DNA of 64,000 nt from Lysinibacillus alkalisoli (GTDB taxonomy: Bacteria > Bacillota > Bacilli > Bacillales_A > Planococcaceae), in assembly GCF_014643595.1 (NCBI RefSeq), contig NZ_BMJT01000002.1, forward strand, positions 310,001-374,000, written 5' to 3'. The position numbers were made by a program, and so were the translations under genes. The notes under the pieces were generated by a model. It saw only the letters and a program-made list of their open reading frames with translations, did no database searches and had not been told where the DNA came from. This document shows, piece by piece, positions 8,675-16,229 of the stretch (the first letter of the stretch is position 1; the number at the start of each line of letters is the position of its first letter).

Positions 8675-9352
8675 TTATTGCAAAGATTTTTCAAAGTCTT
8701 CACGTTCTGCTTCACGTTCTGCCATTAACTTACCTAACGCTTCACGCTCCTCGCGAGCTGCGCCAAGGTAATCTTCTTTAATTAAAATCACATGTTTCTC
8801 CATAGCTTGCATTAACTCATCATGCATAATACGAAGTTCTCGCCACATAACACGAACTTTAGCCTCTACAATAGGAGACGGTGTATCATCTAAATTCATT
8901 GTTTTCAATTCTTTTGCCATTTCGTCTAACATGGTCATATTTTTATCAAAGATTAAATAAAAATCACGTGAAATGTCACCTTCTTTAATATAACTTCGAA
9001 TGCGTTTGCTATCATTTTTATATTTGCTAAAACCATCTTGTTCTGTTTCGAACACAGCATGACGTACTTGTTTCGCATATTTGCTATCTTTATCCATCAA
9101 ACGTTTTTCAACGTAACTAAATTCTTTATAGGCAGGCAATCGGTTAATAACATCCCGATCAGAAGTAAAAGTATCAAATTGTGTTTTTGTTTCCTCTATC
9201 GCATTTTTAGATTTCTGAATAATATACTTGATTAATATGACAACACCAATTATAGCAAGTATCGGGAAAATGAGTGGCAAGTATGACAATATCATTAAAA
9301 TCCCTATAATCGCCATCATAGCTGTTGCCCAAGTTGGAATTGGTCTATTCAT
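8675..9352 (-). CDS. XpaC-like membrane-anchored protein (5-bromo-4-chloroindolyl phosphate hydrolysis family)
   Basis: A 225-residue protein with two hydrophobic segments near the N-terminus (residues about 8-45) followed by a charged, alpha-helical soluble part rich in E, K and R, ending in a coiled-coil-like ERE repeat. This resembles XpaC, which in Bacillus sits with yaaN (TelA). The role of that family is not settled; it is linked to envelope stress. The gene has a consensus sigma-W promoter 45-70 bases upstream, supporting the assignment. No telA-like gene follows here. The family call is moderate; membrane location and helical tail are clear. Confidence 0.55.
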   Translation of the reverse strand: MNRPIPTWATAMMAIIGILMILSYLPLIFPILAIIGVVILIKYIIQKSKNAIEETKTQFDTFTSDRDVINRLPAYKEFSYVEKRLMDKDSKYAKQVRHAVFETEQDGFSKYKNDSKRIRSYIKEGDISRDFYLIFDKNMTMLDEMAKELKTMNLDDTPSPIVEAKVRVMWRELRIMHDELMQAMEKHVILIKEDYLGAAREEREALGKLMAEREAEREDFEKSLQ

Positions 9353-9395
9353 AATTGTATAACCCCTTTCTGATTTAACTTCCTTACTAGTATTA

Positions 9396-9421
9396 TACGA
9401 ACTACAATCAAAAAAGTTTCA
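9396..9421 (-). promoter_or_regulatory. Sigma-W-type promoter of the XpaC-like gene
   Basis: On the minus strand TGAAAC (9416-9421), exactly 16 bases, CGTATA (the CGTA core is 9396-9399). This matches the ECF sigma-W consensus TGAAAC-N16-CGTA without mismatch. Confidence 0.8.
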
Positions 9422-9434
9422 AAACAATCATAAA

Positions 9435-9494
9435 CTGTGAGACGCATCGAGTAATACTATTATACACCTCTCAATTATTCGATGCGTCTCACAG
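9435..9494. repeat. Long inverted repeat, 16-bp perfect arms
   Basis: CTGTGAGACGCATCGA at 9435-9450 is repeated inverted at 9479-9494, with 28 bases between; the flanks continue as TAAT/ATTA with one mismatch. It has no U-tract, lies between the XpaC-like gene and the recombinase, and is GC-richer than its surroundings. It may be a recombinase site, a protein-binding site or a hairpin RNA. Confidence 0.8.
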
Positions 9495-9552
9495 CGTTCA
9501 ATATTTTTCTATGTTTTACACAGTAAAATAGGCTGTTTTTATAGAAATACTT

Positions 9553-9588
9553 AATAATGTTCCCAAATTTATATTTGGGAACATTATT
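9553..9588. promoter_or_regulatory. Perfect 36-bp palindrome ahead of the recombinase gene
   Basis: Two 16-base arms (9553-9568 and 9573-9588, core GTTCCCAAAT / ATTTGGGAAC) around TTAT. It ends five bases before an extended -10, TGCTATAAT (9591-9599), so it covers the -35 region of the recombinase promoter. That position suits an operator, a recombinase binding site or a terminator-like hairpin. Confidence 0.75.
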
Positions 9589-9652
9589 TATGCTATAATT
9601 TGTAGTATCAAGAGACTTATTAACGTATAAGAGGGAAAGGAAAGATAAAAAG

Positions 9653-10594
9653 ATGCAACCTAAAATACTACGTGATTTTCTCGTATACCTTACGACAATT
9701 AGAGGGAAGTCTATGCGTACACGAAAAGAATACGAATACGACTTAACTTTATTTTTCCGTTTTTTAATCGCGATGAATGAAGGTAAAGATATCGAAGTCA
9801 TTCAAGATATTTCCACACTCAAAATGGATGTATTAAAAGAAGTCACATTAGAAGATCTTTATTTATTCATGGAATACTGCGAGCAATCTCGAAAAAACGG
9901 TGTTGCATCACGCGCACGCAAAGTTGCTACATTAAAATCTTTTTTTAATTATTTGCGCGATAAGCGACGCTTACTAGAAGAGAACCCTGCAACACAATTA
10001 GAAACACCTAAACAAATTAAACGTTCCCCAATATACCTCACATTAACGGAAGCGCAATCTTTGCTTAATAGTGAGCTGAATCCGCGTGACACTTGCATTG
10101 TCACTTGGTTTTTAAATTTAGGTTTACGTGTAACGGAATTATGTCAACTAAATGAAACATCCATACAAAATAATTATGTCACAGTAATCGGAAAAGGGAA
10201 TAAAGAACGTATTATTTATTTGAACGAGGCTTGCCAAACAACTTTAACAAATTACACCTCTCATAAAACCGCCTATAAAGGCGAAGGAGAAATCCCTTTA
10301 TTCACATCGCAAAAAGGGACAAGATTAACACGACAGCATTTATCACGCATTATAAAAAAGGCGATTGAAACAGCTGGCATTAACCGGAAAGGCATCACCC
10401 CACATAAATTACGTCATACATCTGCCACTTTAATGTATCAATCAGGAGCCGATATCCGAAGTTTACAGCATATTTTAGGGCACGAAAGCGTTGCAACCAC
10501 ACAGATATACACACATATTGAGGACGAGCAGCTCCAACAAGTATTAGTGAACAACCCTTTAAATCAAGTGCCAACACATGATAAAGACCTATAA
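9653..10594 (+). CDS. Tyrosine recombinase, XerC/XerD-like
   Basis: A 313-residue protein with the two-domain layout of Xer recombinases: N-terminal SAM-like DNA-binding domain (residues 1-105) and C-terminal catalytic domain. The catalytic residues are visible: R in GLRVTEL, K in GKGNKER, HKLRHT, GHES and the nucleophile Y in TQIYTHIED. ATG behind GGAAAGGAAAG. It stands alone with its own promoter and terminator, not in the codV/xerC or ripX/xerD operons known from Bacillus, so it is probably an additional Xer-like enzyme. No phage or integron genes are next to it; two long inverted repeats lie just upstream. Confidence 0.88.
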   Translation: MQPKILRDFLVYLTTIRGKSMRTRKEYEYDLTLFFRFLIAMNEGKDIEVIQDISTLKMDVLKEVTLEDLYLFMEYCEQSRKNGVASRARKVATLKSFFNYLRDKRRLLEENPATQLETPKQIKRSPIYLTLTEAQSLLNSELNPRDTCIVTWFLNLGLRVTELCQLNETSIQNNYVTVIGKGNKERIIYLNEACQTTLTNYTSHKTAYKGEGEIPLFTSQKGTRLTRQHLSRIIKKAIETAGINRKGITPHKLRHTSATLMYQSGADIRSLQHILGHESVATTQIYTHIEDEQLQQVLVNNPLNQVPTHDKDL

Positions 10595-10600
10595 AATAAA

Positions 10601-10635
10601 ATGCCATCATTGAAGAGTAATGATGGTATTTTTTA
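10601..10635 (+). terminator. Terminator of the recombinase gene
   Basis: ATGCCATCATT pairs with AATGATGGTAT (one G-U pair) and is followed by a run of T. Confidence 0.85.
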
Positions 10636-10662
10636 ATTTTTCTAAAAATACGAGATAAACTA

Positions 10663-10691
10663 TTGACACTGTACTATAACTGTATTATATT
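10663..10691 (+). promoter_or_regulatory. Strong sigma-A promoter of the first small-protein gene
   Basis: TTGACA (10663-10668), 17 bases, TATATT (10686-10691). Within and after it ACTGT(A/T) occurs three times (near 10668, 10679 and 10709) and ATAACA/TGTTAT forms a small dyad, which could be regulator sites. Confidence 0.7.
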
Positions 10692-10742
10692 ATTAATTAA
10701 TAACAACAACTGTTATATAACAAAACATAGGAGATGATCGTT

Positions 10743-10889
10743 ATGACAATGTATCAAGAAGGGTATCGATTTTATTGTGAGATGTGTGAGAGTTTTGGGA
10801 TTGAAGCCATTCCATTCCGCTACTATGTACTACAACTTTCTCAAGAGCAGCTAACGGCGTATAATGAACAAGCACAATTTGTAATCTAA
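10743..10889 (+). CDS. Small protein of unknown family, copy A (48 aa)
   Basis: A 48-residue open frame with a good ribosome site (AGGAGATG) and its own strong promoter. I do not recognise the family. It aligns end to end with the next small gene: both share YQxGY, a CxxxxGI step, FxYYxLxLSxEQL and YNxQA. Copy A has two cysteines in a CEMC pair, where copy B has one. There is no signal peptide or membrane segment. The conserved spacing of aromatic residues and the duplicated gene argue for a real, selected protein rather than a chance frame. Confidence 0.7.
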   Translation: MTMYQEGYRFYCEMCESFGIEAIPFRYYVLQLSQEQLTAYNEQAQFVI

Positions 10890-10936
10890 TGACAAAGGAT
10901 GTGTCCACATTGGCTAAAACACAAGCCAGTATTACT

Positions 10937-10971
10937 TAGCCCACGCTGTAAAATTTAACAGTGATGGGCTA
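10937..10971 (+). terminator. Hairpin between the two small-protein genes
   Basis: TAGCCCA-cg-CTGT pairs with ACAG-tga-TGGGCTA; the following ATATTTATG is a poor U-tract, so it may only attenuate transcription or stabilise the first message. Confidence 0.55.
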
Positions 10972-11000
10972 TATTTATGTTAAAGGAGTGCATTTTATTT

Positions 11001-11159
11001 ATGAAGGATTATCAAAAAGGGTATGAATATTATAAAAATGCCTGTACAAAACATGGTATCAAACCATTGAATTTTCATTATTACATGTTAACTTTATCAG
11101 AGGAACAACTTGCGCGTTACAATCAGCAAGCCCATAAAAAAATAAGCACCGCCACATAG
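11001..11159 (+). CDS. Small protein of unknown family, copy B (52 aa)
   Basis: A 52-residue paralogue of the preceding 48-residue protein, sharing about half its positions (DYQKGYEYY, KHGIKPLNFHYYMLTLSEEQLARYNQQA) and adding a basic tail HKKISTAT. I place the start at ATG 11001-11003, twelve bases after GGAG; an in-frame ATG at 10977 has no ribosome site and lies next to a hairpin. Function unknown. The second copy without its own clear promoter is probably transcribed by read-through from the first. Confidence 0.68.
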   Translation: MKDYQKGYEYYKNACTKHGIKPLNFHYYMLTLSEEQLARYNQQAHKKISTAT

Positions 11160-11200
11160 CGCTATTCGTGACTTATGTCTCGTATAAGCGCTTTTATTTT
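11158..11200 (+). terminator. Terminator after the small-protein pair
   Basis: AGCGCT at 11158-11163 and 11187-11192, with partly pairing interior, followed by TTTTATTTT. The stem begins on the stop codon of the second small gene. Confidence 0.65.
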
Positions 11201-11320
11201 GGGTTTTTCGTGCTATTATAAGGTTTTTACGCTATAATAAATAGAACGAATTGACTATAAAGAATATGTCTTATTTGTCGAATAACACACATTATTTATT
11301 TCTCATAAGGTGGCGATGAT

Positions 11321-13024
11321 ATGCTGCAACATCTATTTGATGAATTTAACACCGCAGGTTATACATTAAAAGAAGTACAAAATATTATTACAGCACTTGA
11401 TCAAGCTGCTATTGTAGCGATTACTGACCAAAAGGGGAAAATCACTTTCGTTAATGACCACTTTTGTAATATCACAAAATATACAAGAGAAGAGTTAATT
11501 GGACAAGACCATCGCATTGTAAACTCTGGTTATCATCCTTCTTCATTTTTTAAAGAAATGTGGCGCACGATAGGCAGTGGACAAACATGGCAAGGAGAGA
11601 TTTGTAATCGAGCGAAAGACCATTCCTTGTACTGGGTAAAAACAACAATTGTTCCTTTTCTCAATCAAAAAGGGAGACCTTATCAATATGTGGCCATCCG
11701 AACGGATATTACAGCACAAAAAGATATTAAACGCGTCACAGAACTCGCTTATCAAGATGAGTTAACAAAATTACCCAACCGTCGTAAATTAACGATGACC
11801 ATTGAGCAGTACATAAGAGAACATAAACAATTCTCCTTAGTATTAATTAATATTAACCGCTTTCGCAATATCAATAATAGTCTAGGCAATGTATTAGGTG
11901 ACTTATTTTTGTATGAAGTGGCGCAGCGTTTAGAACAAGTCAAGCAACAAGGCGATATTTATTTCCGCAATAATTCTGACGAGTTTATTTTACTCACAAC
12001 ACGCGTGAAAGATGTGGAAGCCATTGCCCAATCAATTACAGCTTTATTTGAAAAAAGCTTTACTATTGATGATTTTGAGTTTTATGGTTCTGTTAGCATT
12101 GGTATAAGTCAATTTCATTCCACAAGTGAACAGCTCTTTAAAGAAGCTGAAAAAGCCTTACATTATGCAAAAAAATCATATAAAAGTAGTGACTTTATAT
12201 TATATGAGACAATTAAAGATCATGGAACAGATAAATGGCTCATGCTTGAAACAAAATTACATCAAGCCTTAAAGTATAATCACTTTTCCCTTCACTATCA
12301 GCCTAAGGTAGATATTAAGACAAATCAATTAGTTGGTATGGAAGCTTTACTACGTTGGTATGATCAAGATTTAGGACAAATCCCACCAGATAAATTCATC
12401 CCTTTTGCTGAACAATGTGGGTTAATGAGTGATATCGGTGCATGGGTATTATATCGGGCTGCTGAGCAAATCAAATCTTGGAATCAAACTTACCAAACTC
12501 AACTTCGTGTCGCTGTCAACATCTCACCATCTCACTTAAATCAAGAAGGTTTTTTACGTTTACTTGACGAAGTTATTACAACGACAGGCATCCAGCCTTA
12601 TGAACTAGAAATCGAGATTACCGAACTGACATTACTTGATTATAGCGATGAATTATTAGCGCGGTTAGAAGCTGTGCGTAATTTAGGTGTAGCCATTTCA
12701 ATTGATGATTTTGGTACGGGTTACTCTTCATTAAGTTATTTAAAGAAGTTTCCGATAGATGCTTTAAAAATAGATCGTTCTTTTGTACAAGATATTATGC
12801 GTGAGCCTTCAGGTGTGGCGATGACAGCTGCTATTATTGCACTTGCGCATGCGCTACGTCTATCAGTGGTCGCAGAAGGTGTTGAGGAACAGGCAGAGTT
12901 AGATATGTTAATCGAACATGGATGTGAGCACGTTCAAGGTTATTATTTTAGTAAGCCTGTATCAGCAGACCAATTCTCACAATTAATTTTAGATTGGCCC
13001 TCCCAATATCAAGTGAAAAAGTAG
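11321..13024 (+). CDS. PAS-GGDEF-EAL protein, probable c-di-GMP phosphodiesterase
   Basis: A 567-residue protein: PAS sensor domain (about 15-130, with [10 protein letters not shown]), GGDEF domain (about 140-300) and EAL domain (about 310-560). The GGDEF signature is changed to NNSDEF near residue 217, so cyclase activity is unlikely and the domain may only bind GTP. The EAL domain has all usual motifs: [42 protein letters not shown] and the final QGYYFSKP. It should hydrolyse c-di-GMP in response to a PAS signal. No membrane segment is seen. It is alone in its transcription unit. Confidence 0.9.
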   Translation: MLQHLFDEFNTAGYTLKEVQNIITALDQAAIVAITDQKGKITFVNDHFCNITKYTREELIGQDHRIVNSGYHPSSFFKEMWRTIGSGQTWQGEICNRAKDHSLYWVKTTIVPFLNQKGRPYQYVAIRTDITAQKDIKRVTELAYQDELTKLPNRRKLTMTIEQYIREHKQFSLVLININRFRNINNSLGNVLGDLFLYEVAQRLEQVKQQGDIYFRNNSDEFILLTTRVKDVEAIAQSITALFEKSFTIDDFEFYGSVSIGISQFHSTSEQLFKEAEKALHYAKKSYKSSDFILYETIKDHGTDKWLMLETKLHQALKYNHFSLHYQPKVDIKTNQLVGMEALLRWYDQDLGQIPPDKFIPFAEQCGLMSDIGAWVLYRAAEQIKSWNQTYQTQLRVAVNISPSHLNQEGFLRLLDEVITTTGIQPYELEIEITELTLLDYSDELLARLEAVRNLGVAISIDDFGTGYSSLSYLKKFPIDALKIDRSFVQDIMREPSGVAMTAAIIALAHALRLSVVAEGVEEQAELDMLIEHGCEHVQGYYFSKPVSADQFSQLILDWPSQYQVKK

Positions 13025-13040
13025 CAAATGGCTACTCTTT
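13021..13040 (+). terminator. Small terminator after the EAL gene
   Basis: GTAGC-aaatg-GCTAC followed by TCTTTTG; the stem overlaps the stop codon. Short and therefore weak. Confidence 0.45.
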
Positions 13041-13102
13041 TGCTATTCGTATAAGCAACATTTTTTTGTTATACTTATTGCTATACAATGGGAGATGATA
13101 GT

Positions 13103-13747
13103 ATGAAAAAAGCAGTCATTTTTGATATGGATGGTACGTTATTTCAAACAAAATTAGTTTTACATAAAGCATTAGAAAAAGCTTTTAAAAAATTACGTAA
13201 AGAAAAATTATGGACAGGTGATACACCTCTCAAGCAATACGAAGCTATTATGGGTGTCCCTTTAGTTGAAGTTTGGCTTACATTATGCCCTAATTTAAAT
13301 GAGCAGCAACGAACCGATATTAATCAATATTTCACACAGCAATTGATTACGTTAATTGCGGATGGTGAAGGTGCTTTATATCCTCATACAGAACAAGTGT
13401 TAGCTACGTTGGCCGAAACACACTCTTTATTTATTGCAAGTAATGGTGAAATTGACTACATTAACGCCATCATGAAATATTATAAACTAGACCGTTTTAT
13501 CGAACAAAGTTATAGTATTCAGATGATTAGTTCTAGTAATAAAGCGCAGCTTGTCCAGTTAATTAAAGAAGAGCATCATATTGCAGCAGGCTATATGGTA
13601 GGTGACCGTATATCCGATTTTAATGCAGCTAAAGAAAATGACCTTACAGCAATTGGTGTTACTTTTGACTTTTCGCTTGAAGAAGAGTTACAACAAGCCG
13701 ATTATTGTATTGATGCATTGCCACAACTCTTAACACTTGTGAAATGA
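13103..13747 (+). CDS. HAD-superfamily phosphatase (phosphoglycolate phosphatase-like)
   Basis: A 214-residue HAD hydrolase of subfamily I. Motif I DMDGT is at residues 8-12, the cap domain follows, motif II is ASNG, a lysine occurs in SSNKAQ and motif IV is GDRISDF. It would dephosphorylate a small cytoplasmic metabolite; the substrate cannot be read. I use ATG 13103, with GGGAGATG in front, not the in-frame ATG at 13088 that overlaps that ribosome site. It resembles Gph/PpaX-like enzymes in size. Confidence 0.82.
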   Translation: MKKAVIFDMDGTLFQTKLVLHKALEKAFKKLRKEKLWTGDTPLKQYEAIMGVPLVEVWLTLCPNLNEQQRTDINQYFTQQLITLIADGEGALYPHTEQVLATLAETHSLFIASNGEIDYINAIMKYYKLDRFIEQSYSIQMISSSNKAQLVQLIKEEHHIAAGYMVGDRISDFNAAKENDLTAIGVTFDFSLEEELQQADYCIDALPQLLTLVK

Positions 13748-13767
13748 TTGTTAAAAATGGCATAATT

Positions 13768-13815
13768 AAAAAGTGGTAAAGAGAGAGCGTATGCTTCCTC
13801 TTTACCACTTTTTTT
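13768..13815. terminator. Bidirectional terminator
   Basis: 14-bp stem AAAGTGGTAAAGAG / CTCTTTACCACTTT with T and A runs on either side, between the HAD gene and the convergent ydjG-like gene. A similar GGTAAAGAG/CTCTTTACC stem closes the bdhA gene. Confidence 0.85.
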
Positions 13816-14923
13816 AAAAGATAGGATTGTCCGATAAAAAACCAAAATATAAGAAGGCAATAAAGGCGATACTAAGTACTACAATACATGTCACTTTTAC
13901 CCAACTAACAGGTGATTCGCCAGCAACTCGTCCACTTTGTCCGTTAATAATAAACGGGTAGACTTTCCCATTATAACGAAATGAAGAAATCCAAATGGGG
14001 AGTAATAAATGTTTGTATGTAATATCGTTATAATCCGTATCACATTGCATAACAATAACAATATCGCCTGCCGTTTTTGATTCAATACTTGATTCAATAC
14101 CTTGATCCACTTTTGATTTTGCTAAATGCCAGCCATTTTCAAGTGGTACAGCATAACGTTCTGCTATAAAACCTGACAAATAAGCATCATTGTAGTCTAC
14201 TAATTGTTGCAAACCAAAAGGTTCGATTTTTTTTATGAGATGCCCATTTGCTTGATTTGTTGCACGAATTAATACATCATCAAAAAACTCACGATGTGTG
14301 CCATTTTCAAAGTGCCAACGTGTTTTTTGCACCATGCGTGTTTGAGTTACAGTATTGCCATTTGAATCTGTTGTCGTATACGTTTCTTGTACATAATAAT
14401 GAATGCCAACTTTGACAGTATACGTACTATAAGTGTCTGTATCATAAGTCCAGTAAGGGATATAAATACCGGTTAAGCGATCTAATTGATGCATTGTGCG
14501 TAGTTTTCCTGGTGCCATATAGCGCGCCTTAATCCATTTTTTAAATGCATCAATGGCTTGCTGATGCGAAACTTGGAAAGGGACAACTAAAGCTGGACGA
14601 ATGCCTGTATTATGATCTGTCTGTTCAATATGTGACGAACCACAGAATGAACAGAAATCCGCAACAGTATGCTCAGAGAGTACCGTCTCAGCTCCACAAT
14701 TGTCACAATGGAAAACACGTAAACCAGGGGCCCATTCTTCATCCTCAACTTGTAACGCTTGCAAAAAATCTAACTCTACATTTTGTTTTGTTGTACGTGC
14801 AATCTCAATTTCTGTATCACAAAATGGACAACGCAATTGTCCTACCTCCGGATCAAATACAGCATTGCCACCGCAGCTAGGGCATTTAAATTGGGAAACA
14901 GTTGTTTCTGCCGATTGTGTCAT
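13814..14923 (-). CDS. ydjG: Zinc-ribbon membrane protein, YdjG-like
   Basis: A 369-residue protein with two zinc ribbons at the N-terminus (CPSC...CPFC, then CDNC...CSFC), a long soluble middle with aromatic-rich segments and one transmembrane helix near the C-terminus (residues about 341-362). This matches YdjG of the Bacillus sigma-W operon pspA-ydjGHI, where YdjG and YdjH anchor a PspA/YdjI complex at the membrane. It follows the ydjI-like gene by 15 bases with its own GAGGTGG site. No pspA or ydjH is beside it. The family match is by layout and context. Confidence 0.65.
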   Translation of the reverse strand: MTQSAETTVSQFKCPSCGGNAVFDPEVGQLRCPFCDTEIEIARTTKQNVELDFLQALQVEDEEWAPGLRVFHCDNCGAETVLSEHTVADFCSFCGSSHIEQTDHNTGIRPALVVPFQVSHQQAIDAFKKWIKARYMAPGKLRTMHQLDRLTGIYIPYWTYDTDTYSTYTVKVGIHYYVQETYTTTDSNGNTVTQTRMVQKTRWHFENGTHREFFDDVLIRATNQANGHLIKKIEPFGLQQLVDYNDAYLSGFIAERYAVPLENGWHLAKSKVDQGIESSIESKTAGDIVIVMQCDTDYNDITYKHLLLPIWISSFRYNGKVYPFIINGQSGRVAGESPVSWVKVTCIVVLSIAFIAFLYFGFLSDNPIF

Positions 14924-14938
14924 AACACGACCACCTCA

Positions 14939-16063
14939 CTACGCTAATGTTTCGCCACAATCTGCACAAAACTTAGCGGTTGGGGCATTAACATGTTGAC
15001 ATTTTGGGCATTTTTTTTGTTCTTGATTCGTACCACACTCAGGGCAAAATTTAGTAGTAGCTGGTATGGTCGCTTGGCAACTCACACAACTTTTCGTTGC
15101 AGGTTGTGGTGACTTACCACATTCTGGACAGAATTTTGCACCTACTGGCATTTGAGCCGAACAATTTGGACAAGCCATTGTCTGAGCTTGATGCTGTTGT
15201 ACATTATTTTGCATAGCACCTGTCATCATCCCACCAAGTGCAGCACCTGCTCCTAACCCTGCGCCTGCCCCCGCAAGACCACCACTTTCATTTTGAGCAG
15301 CTTCACGTAATGCCTGACCAGCTTGATACTGCTGAAATTGCCCCATATTACCGATAACTCCCATAGAAGTACGTGTATCCATTGCTTTTTCCACTTCAGC
15401 TGGAAGAGATAAATTTTCAATATATAAAGACGTAATGGCAAAGCCAAATGCTTTAAAGTGCGGCTCCATTTTTTGTTTACCTAATTCACTAAGCTCGTCA
15501 TAATGAGAGGCTAAATCAAGTGCTGGTATTTTCGATTCAGCAAATAAATCGCTTAAGCCAGAGATAATCATTTTTTTTAAGTGGCTTTCAATATTATCTG
15601 TCGTGTACGTTTCATTTGTACCAAATAACTCTTTTAAAAATACGCCTGGGTCACTCACACGATATGAATAAACGCCGTAGCCTCGTAAACGAATCATGCC
15701 AAACTCAGCATCTCGCATCATAATAGGGTTAGATGTCCCCCATTTTTGATTAACAAATTGTTTAGTATTAACAAAATAGACTTCTGCTTTAAATGGTGAA
15801 TTAAAGCCTTGAGGCCATGATTTTAATTTTGTTAAAATGGGAATATTACGCGTGTATAACTCATGATGACCTGGGCCAAAAATATCTGCCACTTCACCTT
15901 CGTTTACAAATACAGCCATTTGCGACTCGCGAACAATCAATGAAGCCCCCATTTTAATTTCATTATTAGCAACAGGGAAACGATAAACTAACGTATCCGA
16001 TGTGTTGTCTGTCCATTCAATAACTTCGATGAATTGGTTTTTAAAAAAATCAAAAATCCCCAT
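14939..16063 (-). CDS. ydjI: SPFH-domain protein with C-terminal zinc ribbons, YdjI-like
   Basis: A 374-residue protein. The first 250 residues form an SPFH/virion-core-like domain (MGIFDFFKNQFIEVIEW, GPGHHELYTRNIP). A glycine/alanine-rich linker (GGLAGAGAGLGAGAALGG) leads to three CPxC...CPxCG zinc-ribbon repeats. Bacillus YdjI has the same order with fewer ribbons. It is soluble and thought to be recruited to membranes under envelope stress. The gene is first in its operon, with GAGGAGG before the ATG and a consensus sigma-W promoter upstream. Confidence 0.78.
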   Translation of the reverse strand: MGIFDFFKNQFIEVIEWTDNTSDTLVYRFPVANNEIKMGASLIVRESQMAVFVNEGEVADIFGPGHHELYTRNIPILTKLKSWPQGFNSPFKAEVYFVNTKQFVNQKWGTSNPIMMRDAEFGMIRLRGYGVYSYRVSDPGVFLKELFGTNETYTTDNIESHLKKMIISGLSDLFAESKIPALDLASHYDELSELGKQKMEPHFKAFGFAITSLYIENLSLPAEVEKAMDTRTSMGVIGNMGQFQQYQAGQALREAAQNESGGLAGAGAGLGAGAALGGMMTGAMQNNVQQHQAQTMACPNCSAQMPVGAKFCPECGKSPQPATKSCVSCQATIPATTKFCPECGTNQEQKKCPKCQHVNAPTAKFCADCGETLA

Positions 16064-16091
16064 AACGATCCCTCCTCTATTTAATAGTGTA

Positions 16092-16117
16092 TACGAAAAA
16101 GTTTAAAAAAAGTTTCA
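16092..16117 (-). promoter_or_regulatory. Sigma-W-type promoter of the ydjI-ydjG operon
   Basis: Minus strand: TGAAAC (16112-16117), exactly 16 bases, CGTATA (CGTA core 16092-16095). No mismatch to the sigma-W consensus; the spacer is T-rich. Confidence 0.85.
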
Positions 16118-16172
16118 AAACCCAGAATTTCTTTCATTTTTTCAAAACCCTACAAAACAGGTATGAATACTA

Positions 16173-16201
16173 TTGACTTTTGATTTCAACGCGCATACAA
16201 T
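16173..16201 (+). promoter_or_regulatory. Sigma-A promoter of the acyl-CoA dehydrogenase/ABC operon
   Basis: TTGACT (16173-16178), 17 bases, TACAAT (16196-16201), giving a short leader before the start codon at 16230. Confidence 0.7.
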
Positions 16202-16229
16202 GATGTACAACGAAGAAGGAGGCACAAGT

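Noticed and set aside
9653-10594. Recombinase as the integrase of a prophage or integrative element
   Set aside because: No tRNA, attachment-site repeat pair, structural or excision genes nearby, and the neighbours are ordinary chromosomal genes; a stand-alone Xer-like role fits better.
14939-16063. Classical flotillin for the SPFH protein
   Set aside because: There is no N-terminal membrane segment or flotillin coiled-coil repeat; the C-terminal zinc ribbons identify the YdjI type.
16173-16229. Longer start for the acyl-CoA dehydrogenase-like gene (codons before 16230)
   Set aside because: The region contains the -10 element and the ribosome site, so it is leader rather than coding sequence.
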